This document shows, piece by piece, positions 35,270-45,224 of a DNA stretch of 64,000 nt. The position numbers and the translations under genes were made by a program. The stretch is taken from NCBI GenBank assembly GCA_037127315.1, contig JBBBDQ010001939.1:706501-770500 (forward strand), given 5' to 3'. The notes below the pieces were generated by a model. That model was given only the letters and a program-made list of their open reading frames with translations, ran no database searches and was not told the DNA's origin. This DNA is from Ascarosepion bandense. Taxonomy: Eukaryota; Mollusca; Cephalopoda; Sepiida; Sepiidae. Positions within the stretch are counted from its first letter, which is position 1. Each line of letters begins with the position of its first letter.

Positions 35270-36162
35270 CTCATCACTCAAGGCAGAGTATCCAGGGATA
35301 GCACTCATACCATGTCTTACTACAGACTGTTTGTGAACAGCTGAAATCCAGCACAACGAAACCAATTGTCTTTCCAAGTAGGGTTATTTGAGACACTTTT
35401 GATTCATGACCTAACTGGCTCATGAGTACGACGTTAACCTCATGTACAGCACTGTCTATCTCTTCTTCAGAATGTTGGCAGTCTCTAGCCCAATGTTTAA
35501 ATGATTCACAGATAGCACATTTAGAGGGCCTATCATCACATCCAGGTGGGGGTGACTCTTCCTTTATGATTTGGAGACTTGATGCTGTAACTGTATCCTA
35601 CTTGACATTTTCTGTTCTCTTTGGGTTTAGACACTCGATGGCTACCAAATTTGTTGACCAAAAATGTCTCTTCCTCCTGTTGTTTGATGTAACTGTTATC
35701 CAGAATAGCAACATTTGTTTCTCTTTTTATCAGATTAGATTTTGTCTGAGAGTTGTTAGAGACACATATGCTTCCCATTATTTTCTGCACTTGTATTGAC
35801 ATTGCATCTAGTGTCAAGTCTTCAACTGTAGTTTTAACAAGCCTTTCATTTTCATTGGAAAGGCTAGCACTCTTCAGGACTTGATAAGCCAAAACTGGTT
35901 CTGGCAAACATATTTTGAATTCCTTCAACTTGGCAACTAGATGGTTAAATTCTATAAGGTAGTCATTTATGGAAGTATCTTTGGGTCTAGTATGGCTTTC
36001 AAATGACTCATATGCCATTAAAGCAGCCAAATTTGTATCATCTTTGAATAAGTTATCCAGCTTGGCAAAGAGAGCTGTCATACCATTCTCCAGGCTGAAG
36101 ATTTTGGGATCCATTTCAAGGGTATTTGCCATTGCTTCCAACATAGAGTACATGGATTTCAC
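35270..36162 (-). pseudogene. gag: copia gag and protease remnant
   Basis: 208 codons are open from 36162 to 35536. LDNLFKDDTNLAALMAYESF and SINDYLIEFNHLVAKLKEF match the UBN2-like capsid region of copia gag. After a frameshift the nucleocapsid knuckle KCAICESFKHWARDCQ (near 35522-35475) is an intact CX2CX4HX4C. The protease follows as GFVVLDFSCSQTVCSKTW (near 35370), where the active DSG/DTG triad has become DFS. Gag would form particles; the protease is dead. Confidence 0.8.
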
Positions 36163-36340
36163 TACATGATCCAGGAAATGAACTCATAAACGCTTGAGTA
36201 ATTCACACCTATATACATTATGCCACTGCCCCAAAAGACATCAGCAATGTGTTTTTTGATACTTTTAAATCTGTAGTGGAATTTGGCCTTATACTTCACA
36301 GATTTAAATTTCATAGCTTAGGTAAATAACAACAAACACA

Positions 36341-37174
36341 TGGACAAATAATGAATGAAGAAAGTTCTGGTTTTTGGTAACAAAAAACAAATAATATTTA
36401 TATTCATAACATGTACAAAATATGAAATTGAAATTATGTGTGGAGAGAGTGAGTAGAAAAAGTAATTGTGACTTAATTGTTCATCAGTTAATATAAGAAT
36501 AAATTCTCTCTCTTTTTTATGTTCAATAAAAAGCAAGTACACAAAACAGTTTATTAAAAAAAGTTACTTGAAAGTGAGTTCAAAGGTGCCGTGTAGAAAA
36601 TGTTGAATGATTGTTCCTTTGAGAAAATTAATATAATTGAATGAGTGAGTGAATATATTAATTGTATGAGTGAGTGAGTGTGTAGCAATTTTGGTGTGTG
36701 TTAAGAGTTACTTAACTTGACAAAATTCAACAGTTTGTATTTGCTTGGATTGCTGTGGCACTTGGTTGATGTTCCAATTCTCACTGAGGATTAATATTGA
36801 GTAAGTGAATAAGTAATTGTGTGAATGAGAGTTGGAATTGAAGTAAGTGAGTGGCAGAGAGTTGAAAAATAAATTTCTCACTGGATGATTCAGCTTCATG
36901 CTGCATGGCGAACAAAGTGGTCAATTATGCTTCTGTCTGTTACATGGCAACTGGTAGGGATGTCTGCTTTTTGACTGAAGTGAAGAGTCTCGCTAAGTTT
37001 TTTCTTTTTATACTGGTGAGGTGGATCAAAAAGACTTGTAAGTTTTTATCAGAATTAAATGTGTTCTGATGTGTTATCACGTGTCTTTGATTTATTGACC
37101 AATCAGCAAAGACTAATACAAGCTTCAAACTTTATGTTTTTCAATCCTGCATCTGTGTTTAGAAACACAAGTTA
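36341..37174 (-). repeat. 5' LTR of the copia element
   Basis: About 834 bp, related to the solo LTR at 16667-17281. TGTTTCTAAACACAG opens it on the minus strand and TTATTTGTCCA closes it. A TATA box (CAGTATAAAAAG on the minus strand, near 37010) lies within it. The centre carries several GAGTGAGTGAGT runs absent from the other copy. Ends are set by comparison with that copy only. Confidence 0.6.
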
Positions 37175-37668
37175 TCGTTTTGAAGTAAATATTGTGCTAA
37201 TGTTAATTTTTTTTTATCTGGACTCATGACGTGTGATTATGTAATTTGTCGTAACTGCTTTTTTAATTAAACTTTGCAAGGTGGATTCCACAAATCCAAT
37301 GTTAGATAGCTTCAACATTTGGTACTTATACTTTTTGATAATTTTGTTTGATTTTGAGATGAATTGTCAATATCATTTGATGTATTCAATTTATTCAAAC
37401 TTTTGTTCTCATCGTGTAGATCTACAAGGTTGTGAATATATTTTTCTTAAGATTGACATATTTCAGAAACTATTACTTACAAATTACTCAGGTCTGCATA
37501 AAGTATTGGAATAACACAGAAAATATTACATGATTAAAAAAAATGAAAAGAAAGATACAGTATCAGTTGATCGCTTAAAACTTACCTACATTGAAAAATC
37601 ACACAAACACTTAACACAAATCAAAATTTCTCACACAGTGCATTAGCCACAACATTTAGAAACATTTG

Positions 37669-37896
37669 TCTATACTTCTGAGATGACATAGTATTTACAT
37701 TATTTACATTGTTTAGACTGTTGTTAAAGGGAGATAACTGCATGACAGCCAGAAGTGGCATGGCACATGGAATGAGAATGATATACCCCAGTGATCAAAA
37801 TAAAGGGTTTGATTAAAAATTCCAAGCACCTGAAAAGGCCAGAGCATACAACAACCAAAACATTGAGGACAATAGTCCAAGCAATGTAAATTATTT
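37669..37896. mobile_element. MITE family E, copy 2
   Basis: The left end is TCTATACTTCTGAGATGA, then TTTACATTGTTTAGACTGTT. The right end carries its complement (GGACAATAGTCCAAGCAATG). The centre is CAGAGCATACAACAACC. Same layout as 21302-21570. Confidence 0.7.
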
Positions 37897-38124
37897 AGAA
37901 ACATACATAACAAATCAAATTTCACAAGAATTTTTTTTTTAATTTAAGGAGTGTATTCATTGGATTACCATCCCTTGTTAATAATTACAGGTTGCAGGAT
38001 ATTTGAAAGGCTCTTGCTCTTTTCTCTTTGACTTTAGAGTGACAAACCTTTCACTCCAATAAAGACAAAACATTTAAGTATTTCAGAGATACAAACTAAA
38101 GATTGTATTGAACAGTTCCTAACT

Positions 38125-38152
38125 TCAACTTTCTTTCTTTCTTTCTTTCTTT
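38125..38152. repeat. (TTTC)n simple repeat
   Basis: About six TTTC units. Confidence 0.9.
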
Positions 38153-38920
38153 ATCCTTCTGTAACATGTTTTCTTAATATATTTATAAATTGTCATCTGT
38201 TTGAATTCCATGTTTTGTGTCCATTTTACCTGGACTCACAAAAGTCCACCATATATATTTGCAAGACAAATGTACCAGGAGGCACAGGATGATAATTTTT
38301 TTCACTCCCACAATAATTATTATAGATGTTATTGTAGACATAACATTTTCGTCAAGTACAAATGTACTTACATTTGTTAGACATTTGCTTTTAGATATTT
38401 ACAACCTTCTTTTTTTATTATCCGCACTATACTATATTCAATGGTATGGTTTGACGTTAGATGTATTATAAAAGTGAAGCACCAATTAGGTCACCAATGA
38501 TATTTATATATTTAAATGTAAAAAACATTTCTTTAGACATGTATACATATAATAAGAGTAACCAAGGACTCACCATTCAGATATCCCAAGAAGTTAATTG
38601 GAAGTCAGGGTTTGACATCCACCCATTCAGGCTATTAATAGTCAGAATTAACCGGAAAAATTGGGAAGTGCCAAATTGGCATTAGTATCAGGAGAAATGT
38701 GAGAACCAGACTGCAATAAGAAATTTCATTTACGATTCAACTTCTTATTCTCTCTCTAACCAAAATTCTTAATAAAGTTAAAACAAAAGAATAAAAATAT
38801 TTGTGTATATCTTGGCATTCTTACTGCTAAGAAAACAAACCTTGACTTACAAAGAAGTACAAAGATGAGATGTACTAATTGGTATTTTGAAAATTAAGAA
38901 GACAATAGAAGTTTAAGGAT

Positions 38921-39120
38921 CTGTGTATATTTCTGAGATGAGGTATTGTAACTATTTACACAATCTTCAGAAATGCCAATATACAGATTGACTATTCTGG
39001 GTTTGGTTTGAAATTCAAATAAATATTATCTGAAGAAGGCCAGAGCATACAATGGCTGAAACATCATGAATGTGACAGTAAAGATGAGGACAACAGTCTA
39101 AACAATGTAAACAGTATAAA
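38921..39120. mobile_element. MITE family E, copy 3 (decayed)
   Basis: It starts TTTCTGAGATGAGG, has the centre CCAGAGCATACAATGGC and the right end GAGGACAACAGTCTAAACAA. The left inverted repeat has diverged. Confidence 0.65.
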
Positions 39121-40384
39121 ATGTTTAAGGATGTTGAAAAGTATGTAATTTTTAAATTGTTTATTGGTGTTTTGTATACTTTACATTTTGTTACAATACC
39201 TTAGTTGAAAAAAATGTTTTTGACAATGTTTAGTATGCTTTTTGTTCAAAAGACTACACCCATTTAAATTTCCTGTAGTATTATGTCCTCATGGCTTGGT
39301 TTTATGAATTAAGTTTTAGGAAAGTATTCCACTTAAAAATTAATATCTTTGAACTCTTTGAGCTGTTCACATACATAATTGGAAATGCGGCTTCCATTAA
39401 TATATTCCATTTTTTGCTTTGTTTTCATTACTGTAATAAAGAAAAAAGCCTTCATATTTGCACAAGGGAATTTCAAGGTGGATAACAGCATCTGATTAAT
39501 TGGCCCTAACATTTTGCTCAGTTCATCAAGGCAGGATGATAGCAAAATCTGTGGGTGATAGGTTTTCTCTTCTAGCTTGATGTTATTTGCCTATCTGTCC
39601 AGGATGGCAGTATATGACACAAAGTTAGTTTAATTTGAAGTGCAGTACATACAAGCCAAGGGCAAAAATTGTAAGCCCTCCTTCTTCTCCATAGAATTCA
39701 AACATCAAGAGAAAGAGAAAACAAATATAATACTTTAATCCCAGCCCAAAGGCCAGGTATAAGCAATCAGTATTTACCCACCTCTCTACAGTGGTAGGAT
39801 GTGACACAAATGTGTGGTTCTTATATTCATACATATGGGCCAATGAGAAAAATTGCCATATCCCTTTGACCCCTGTCATCAGTACTCACCAACCCTCCCT
39901 CTCAATTAGAAAGGTGATGCTTCTAGTTTGGAATCTTTGAAACTAGGCTTCCATAAATTTAGAGATGAGAATATAAATTACACTTTGATCCCAACCTAAA
40001 AGTTGGGGAAAGAAGTGCAGATACTAAACTGAAGATGCATAGATTTAAACAGATACCACAACCTAATTCCTGATTTTTCAGACATCTGATAATCGATTCT
40101 TTATTATCATATAATTTAGTGCTAATGACATGCCATTTGATTCTAACTGTTATTCTATTGTTTTTTAAGACAAGGATATCATGAATAAAATAAAATAAAA
40201 TCATGCTTTTGTAGTAACTTTAGTTACAAAAACTGGCATACTTCTGTTTAAAAACAAATCTAGCCACATTTGTTTGCTGATTTAAATAAAAAGATATTTT
40301 TGTAAACTTTTCCTTGATATGTATTGTTTCTGGTGAGTGAAATAGTTTCAGATTTATTTATATTGTTTTTTTTTTATCTCAGAG
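39121..40384. other. no recognised feature
   Basis: No motif, SINE head or array is recognised. Confidence 0.45.
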
Positions 40385-40418
40385 TTTTTAAAGAATCAAC
40401 TAGATGATAAAACCCAAA
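40385..40418. repeat. 34-bp direct repeat, left copy
   Basis: Identical at all 34 bases to 43897-43930 (core AAGAATCAACTAGATGATAA). The two copies bracket about 3.5 kb of LINE and mariner sequence. Confidence 0.9.
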
Positions 40419-40794
40419 GCAAGGACAGAGTTAGGACTGAAGTTGATGTATTTGTCAGAATGGTTGACTAAAGTCATGGTGGTGATGTCTAGAGAGGGTT
40501 ATAGTGGCTTAATGACGCTAATATTTACCGTGAATTTGACTCACTCATTTATGAGTGGCTTTCTTAAAACAAATGTAGCACTTCCCAGACTCATCTTTTT
40601 TTTCATATTTTTTCTTTGCAGGCAATGTTCAGGATTAGGATTAGTTTCTCTCATGTTGTGTTTTATATAATTTTCTTTAGGGGATTTGTTTTGTGGTCCA
40701 GATGTGATCCTTGGAACTCCTTCACAGTTGACTGTTTTATTTCTGTTTTTCCTTTCTTAGCATTCAAATTCAGCTGATGTGTAGAGTGAATCAG

Positions 40795-41353
40795 AAAGAG
40801 ATCTAGTAAATTTTAATGCCTCCAAAAAAGCTGGTCTCCTTTAACCTCTATAAAGAAACTTTCCTGCCTACCATTAGAATGAATGACACTAGTCTCCTAG
40901 AGAGTGACACACTTTGCCTTCTTGGCCTTACTCTCTCAAATAATCTCAGATGGAATGACCACATCAAATCCATAGCTGCATCTACTGCTAGGAAGGTTGA
41001 GTCACTGTGTCAGGCCAGGAAGTTTTTCTTGTCAGAATCCATTTTGCACATTTATAAATCTATCATTCATCTGTGCATTGAATACTGTTGCCATATCTGG
41101 TTGGGTGCACCTGCTATTCAGGTTCTTAAGGTTCTTGACAAAATCCAAAGGAAGATCTGTAATATAATCAATCCTTACTTAGCAGCTTGCCTTTAGTCAC
41201 TTTCTCACTGACATGATGTGGCTTCCCTCTGTCTTTTCTCCAAGTATTTTCATGACAACTGCCCTGACAAGCTTTTTTCCCTTGTTCCCTTATCACATGC
41301 ATTTACTTGTACTACTAGATTGGCATCAAGGTTCCACCCTTTTACCATCGAAA
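40795..41353 (+). pseudogene. Jockey/CR1-type LINE, C-terminal ORF2 part, left of mariner
   Basis: The 126-codon frame 40816-41196 contains LCLLGLTLSNNLRWNDHIKS, SILHIYKSIIHLCIEYCCHI and VLDKIQRKICNIINPYL. After a stop, DVASLCLFSKYFHDNC and TRLASRFHPFTIE continue to 41353. This is the RT thumb and C-terminal region of this LINE family. The mariner is inserted in the codons after FTIE, and LINE sequence resumes at 42606. There is no RT palm, so the copy is 5'-truncated at about 40795. Confidence 0.8.
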
Positions 41354-41355
41354 TA

Positions 41356-42603
41356 CAAGGTAACCAAAAACGTTCTGTCCATTTTGAAAGGAAAAAAAGG
41401 AAACGCTTCACAGTATGTGTAACTTATATTTAGTCTTCAAAGTCATTGCCATCAACATCCAGCACTTTCTGCCAACATGTCTCCAGCTGTTCAATGCCCT
41501 TGCAGTAGAACTTGGGGGGTTTTGACATAAAGAAGTCCGTGATGACTTTGCACACATCTGCTTCATTGGTGAAGGATTTCCCACAAAGATGATTATCCAG
41601 GGAGTGGAAGAGGTGGTAAGTGGATGGTGCAAGGTCAGGCGAATAAGGTGAATGGCACAAAGTCTCCCACCCAAGTTGCTGTATGGTATCCCTGACCACT
41701 TGTGCAACATGTGGCCTGGCGTTGTCATGGAGGAAAAGCACACCTTTGCGATTCACCAGTGCTGGCTCCTTCTGGCGCAATGCCTGTTGCACATGTTTCA
41801 ATTGCTGTGAGTATAGGTCTCCAGTAACCATTTGGCCTGTTGGTAGCAGTTCATAATGAACCACTTGACGACCTGTCCACCAGACACACAGCATAATCTT
41901 GCGTGGGTGCATAGGCAGTTTTGGCGGTGTGAGGGACAGCATCCTGAGGAGACAACCAATGTCTGGAATGCTTGGGAGTTTCATACAGAACCCACTTTTC
42001 ATCACTGGTAAGCACTTGATTGAATAAGGATGGGGTACAGTGGTGAGAAAGCAATGATACACAGGCTGCTACTTGTTGTCCCTTGTGGACCTCCAACAGC
42101 ATTTGTGGAACCCACTTGCTCAGTTTGTACATCTTACCGAGGCAGTGCAGGTGAATCTAACTGTTTCATTGAAAACGTTGAACTGTCTTGCAAGTTCACC
42201 ACACGTTAGACTACTGTTTTCTTCAATGGCCGCCTTCAGGACTCTGTCATTCAAGACCTGTGGTTGTCCACTGCTAGGCTCATCATGAATAGACTAATCT
42301 CCCAACTTGAATTTTCGAAACCAACGCCTTGCAGTACATTCATTCACAGCACTATCCCCAAACACTTAACATATGTGGCGACTTGATGCAGCTGCTGATA
42401 AGCCCACTTTGAAGTCGTAAACAAACAGCTCTGAACAAGATCTCTAGACGCTTCTATCCTTCTCACAGCTGTCCGGCTCATAACTGATGGCCAGGCACAG
42501 TGCGCATGTCTTTTATAATGTCTGATGTTACTACTTCTGGCTGTCTAAATTTGAAAACAATTGCTACATGCATTTCATATATATTTCGTTTTTGGTTACC
42601 TTG
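41356..42603 (-). mobile_element. mariner element, 1,248 bp, complete ends
   Basis: Perfect 17-bp inverted termini CAAGGTAACCAAAAACG lie at 41356-41372 and, inverted, 42587-42603. TA target duplications lie at 41354-41355 and 42604-42605. The length is normal for mariner. One transposase gene lies inside on the minus strand. The element interrupts a LINE. Confidence 0.95.
41430..42481 (-). pseudogene. mariner transposase (D,D34D type), inactivated
   Basis: The start is probably ATG at 42481-42479 (MSRTAVRRIEASRDLVQ). Frames are broken near 42370-42290, and a frameshift lies where 42132-41851 hands over to 42062-41430. DNA-binding half: LTCGELARQFNVF and KMYKLSKWVPQML. Catalytic half: TSDEKWVLYE (first Asp), LFLHDNARPHVA (second Asp), then SPDLAPSTYHLF. 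In the D34D family the third Asp is the residue before YHLF; here it is Thr. It would cut and paste the element at TA sites, but the missing Asp and frameshifts make it dead. Confidence 0.9.
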
Positions 42604-42605
42604 TA

Positions 42606-42855
42606 GTTACATATAATAATCTCTTCTACTCTAACAGTTCCTTTTCTTACACTTTCTGTTTGTGGAACTCCCATTTGTTTGCTTCCCTGATAATTACAAT
42701 CTCTAATAGTTTAAATGCAACATCAATTGCCATCTTCTATCTACTTGATTCCCATCCATCTCTTATCATTTCTTTTACATCTTCCATACCTTGTTTTTTT
42801 CTCACTGTAACCCCCTGCACACCAGTAGGGGTCCTGCTTTGCTTGGAGTGAAATG
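42606..42855 (+). pseudogene. Jockey/CR1-type LINE, 3' end right of mariner
   Basis: It continues the LINE after the mariner: LFYSNSSFSYTFCLWNSHLF (near 42620) and SLIISFTSSIPCFF. It then reaches the 3' tail CCAGTAGGGGTCCTGCTTTG and GAGTGAAATGATTATAAAAA (to 42865). The tail is the same type as in the minus-strand copy at 43137 and in the multimeric SINEs. Confidence 0.75.
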
Positions 42856-43136
42856 ATTATAAAAAAAGATCCAATTTGAAATGGAGTATAATATGTCCAC
42901 ATAAAAAAAAAAAACTTAAAATAAAATGTTAAATCTTAATGGCTGGATTTGAGCAAATATGTAAGTAAATGTTATAATTTGAGACACTAATCCTGGAATG
43001 ACTACTTAATGATTATAAATAATTAAATTAGGATTACAAATCAATATCCAAATACAAAAGCACTGATATATAAGTGTGGATGAATCATTAGTCGGATAGT
43101 TTCAGTTTCTTTCATAAATGCTCCTTGCTAAATTAT

Positions 43137-43896
43137 ATTTTTATTTTATTTTATTTTTTTTAATCATTTCACCCAGAGCAAGGCAGAAATGCCATTGATG
43201 AGCGGGGGGCTACATAAATGTAAAAAGATTAATTAGAAAAGAGTGAGGAGTACAAACTAGTTAGAAAGGAGCAATAGAAAGCTGAGAATGCAGGTGCGAT
43301 GACAGATACATAGGTGGAGAGAAAGGGAAGGATATACGAGGGTGGGGAGAGAGCTAGAGTCCAGTGGTTAATAGATGAGTATTGACATTGCATTTAAATT
43401 TCTGGAGGTTGTAGCTGTCAGAAAAGCAAGAATATGGGAGCGAGTTCCACAGGCGGGAAGTGCAAGAGAAGAAGCTGCAGGAGTAGAATTGTCATCTGCA
43501 TTTGGCTAACCTGACTGTGAATGGGTGGGACCCAGTTGCCAGTCTGGTTGCATGAGTAAACACCTGTTGCAGAGGCACCAGTGACTTAAGTTCGTCTGAG
43601 CAGAAGCCATGAAAGTATTTCTAGAACAGACAAAGGGAGGCCACATTTCGACGGTGGGGAAGTGGCTGCAGTTGAGCCGCCAGATCAGTACCTATCACAT
43701 TACAGACTCTCCTTTGGAGCCTGTCGAGAACACTGAGGAGAATGGCAGGGGTGCCTGACCATAAATGTCAGCAGTACTCCATGCACGGACGGATGGTTGA
43801 CTTGTATATATGCATGATGGATTCAGGCGGAAAAAACATCCTGGATCGACATAGTGACCCAACCTTCTTAGCAGTAGATTTAATGTTTCTTTTATC
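43137..43896 (-). pseudogene. Jockey/CR1-type LINE, minus-strand 3' part with poly(A)
   Basis: On the minus strand from 43896: STAKKVGSLCRSRMFFPPES, IMHIYKSTIRPCMEYC, DRLQRRVCNVIGTDL and LPHRRNVASLCLF, then TRLATGSHPFTV and SRLWNSLPYSCF. It ends in the 3' UTR with the tail GCCTTGCTCTGGGTGAAATG and an A-rich end (T run at 43137-43160 on plus). It is much better preserved than the other copies. The 5' truncation point falls exactly at the 34-bp repeat at 43897. Confidence 0.85.
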
Positions 43897-43930
43897 TTTT
43901 TAAAGAATCAACTAGATGATAAAACCCAAA
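43897..43930. repeat. 34-bp direct repeat, right copy
   Basis: Identical to 40385-40418. It abuts the 5' end of the minus-strand LINE. Confidence 0.9.
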
Positions 43931-44341
43931 ATGCTAGGAAATATATGTACACTGGTTGAAAGAATGCATTGCTTTATAAACTATAGCAATTAGTATGAAC
44001 AGACTGGTATTAGGGTATGTCACCTTTTAGCAACTAACCAAAAACAACATTGCTGTTGAAGTTAATATGATAAGGTCACATGACATTTTTTCAGTCACTG
44101 TCACTGATATTGATTCCTAAAACAAATCTGTTATATTTACAATAAAATTAAAATATAAGTTATAATTGAATATTTATTAGACAGCTCCATTTCTGAGAGA
44201 AAATACATTTTGTCTACATATAGTATATATACTGGGGAATTAATTACATTGATCTTAAAAAGAATAAACTTAAAAATGTACATATAAGGCAAGTACAATA
44301 TTGTAAATAATTTTTATAATAATAATAAACTAAATGCTTAA

Positions 44342-44757
44342 ATGAGTCAATCATTCTTATCAAATCACAAGATGAAAGTGATCTTGAATGGCCACTCTGC
44401 TAGATCTTCTTATTCTAATGCAAGTGTTCCCACAGCTCTGTTCCTAATATTCATCAACAACCTTCCTGTTATCATTAATACTTGTATCTATGCTGATGAC
44501 ACAACTATTTACTCCTGTCTTAATGGTCAATTTGAGAGGTTTGATAAAGTAAAATTGGCAACTGATCTTGAAAATGACCTCCAATTAGTTGTTAACTGGG
44601 GCAAGAAATTGCTTTTAATTTTAATGCTTACAAAATTAAACTGCACTTCTCTAATTATATAAGAATACTTTTTTGCCTTCCATCAGTATGGCTGATGCCA
44701 ACATTCATCAGAGTAACTCATTGCATCTTATTAGCCTAACATTTTCAATTGATATGG
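44342..44757 (+). pseudogene. Jockey/CR1-type LINE, RT palm fragment
   Basis: A 106-codon frame with QSFLSNHKMKVILNGHSARS, ALFLIFINNLPVI and the catalytic box CIYADDTTIYSCLNGQ, then DLENDLQLVVNWGKK. The usual QG-type motif between NASVP and ALFLIF is deleted. After a frameshift the sequence continues to MADANIHQSNSLHL near 44690-44720. Confidence 0.8.
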
Positions 44758-44863
44758 TGATTAGTCTATTTGTAAGACACTCTGGCTTTGATAAAATTAA
44801 TCTTCTTGTAAAACCCCAGGTTTTGATAAGATTACTCTATTTGTGAAAATGTGATAATGTTAT

Positions 44864-45172
44864 TAGTCAGTTAAGTGCCATACGTGATACACGCTTGGAC
44901 AATCATGTCTTGAAAGAGACATGACTAACTGGGCAGGAGGTTATCCTGCAGTAGGTTGCCATTACTTTCTGTGGTAGACTGGTTGCCAGCTAAGGCTATA
45001 TAACCCAATCTGTTGTTAACCCATAACTGGAGGGAAGAGATGGATCAATACCTTTCCCAAGGTTATTTGTGCATAAGCGATTGCAAGAAATTCAATGGGA
45101 ATTTGAACTCGGCTCTCCGATTTCTCATTCTGAGCCGATAACCACTGCACAACAACACACATCCAGACTGAC
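44864..45172 (-). repeat. SINE family A, full body, with target duplication
   Basis: 309 bp on the minus strand. The head contains TTGTGCAGTGGTTATCGGC (A box) and GAGTTCAAATTCCC (B box), both on the minus strand near 45150 and 45100. The hairpin region ATCATGTCTTGAAAGAGACA lies at 44907. The 3' end is GGCACTTAACTGAC. A 12-bp duplication TGATAATGTTAT flanks it (44852-44863 and 45173-45184). Confidence 0.88.
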
Positions 45173-45224
45173 TGATAATGTTATACTCTGCTTAAACATA
45201 GATCTCTTTCTGATTCTCTCTACA

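Larger units (their letters stand above)
32340..37174 (-). mobile_element. Ty1/copia retrotransposon, minus strand, interrupted by a SINE
   Basis: Order on the minus strand: 5' LTR (37174-36341), leader, gag with CCHC knuckle, protease, GAG-pre-integrase, integrase, then RVT_2-type reverse transcriptase. Integrase before RT is the copia order. The SINE at 33868-34163 splits the end of integrase. No RNase H or 3' LTR is seen; similarity fades near 32340. Confidence 0.85.

Noticed and set aside
35422..35799. 125-codon plus-strand frame
   Set aside because: Antisense to copia gag and protease.
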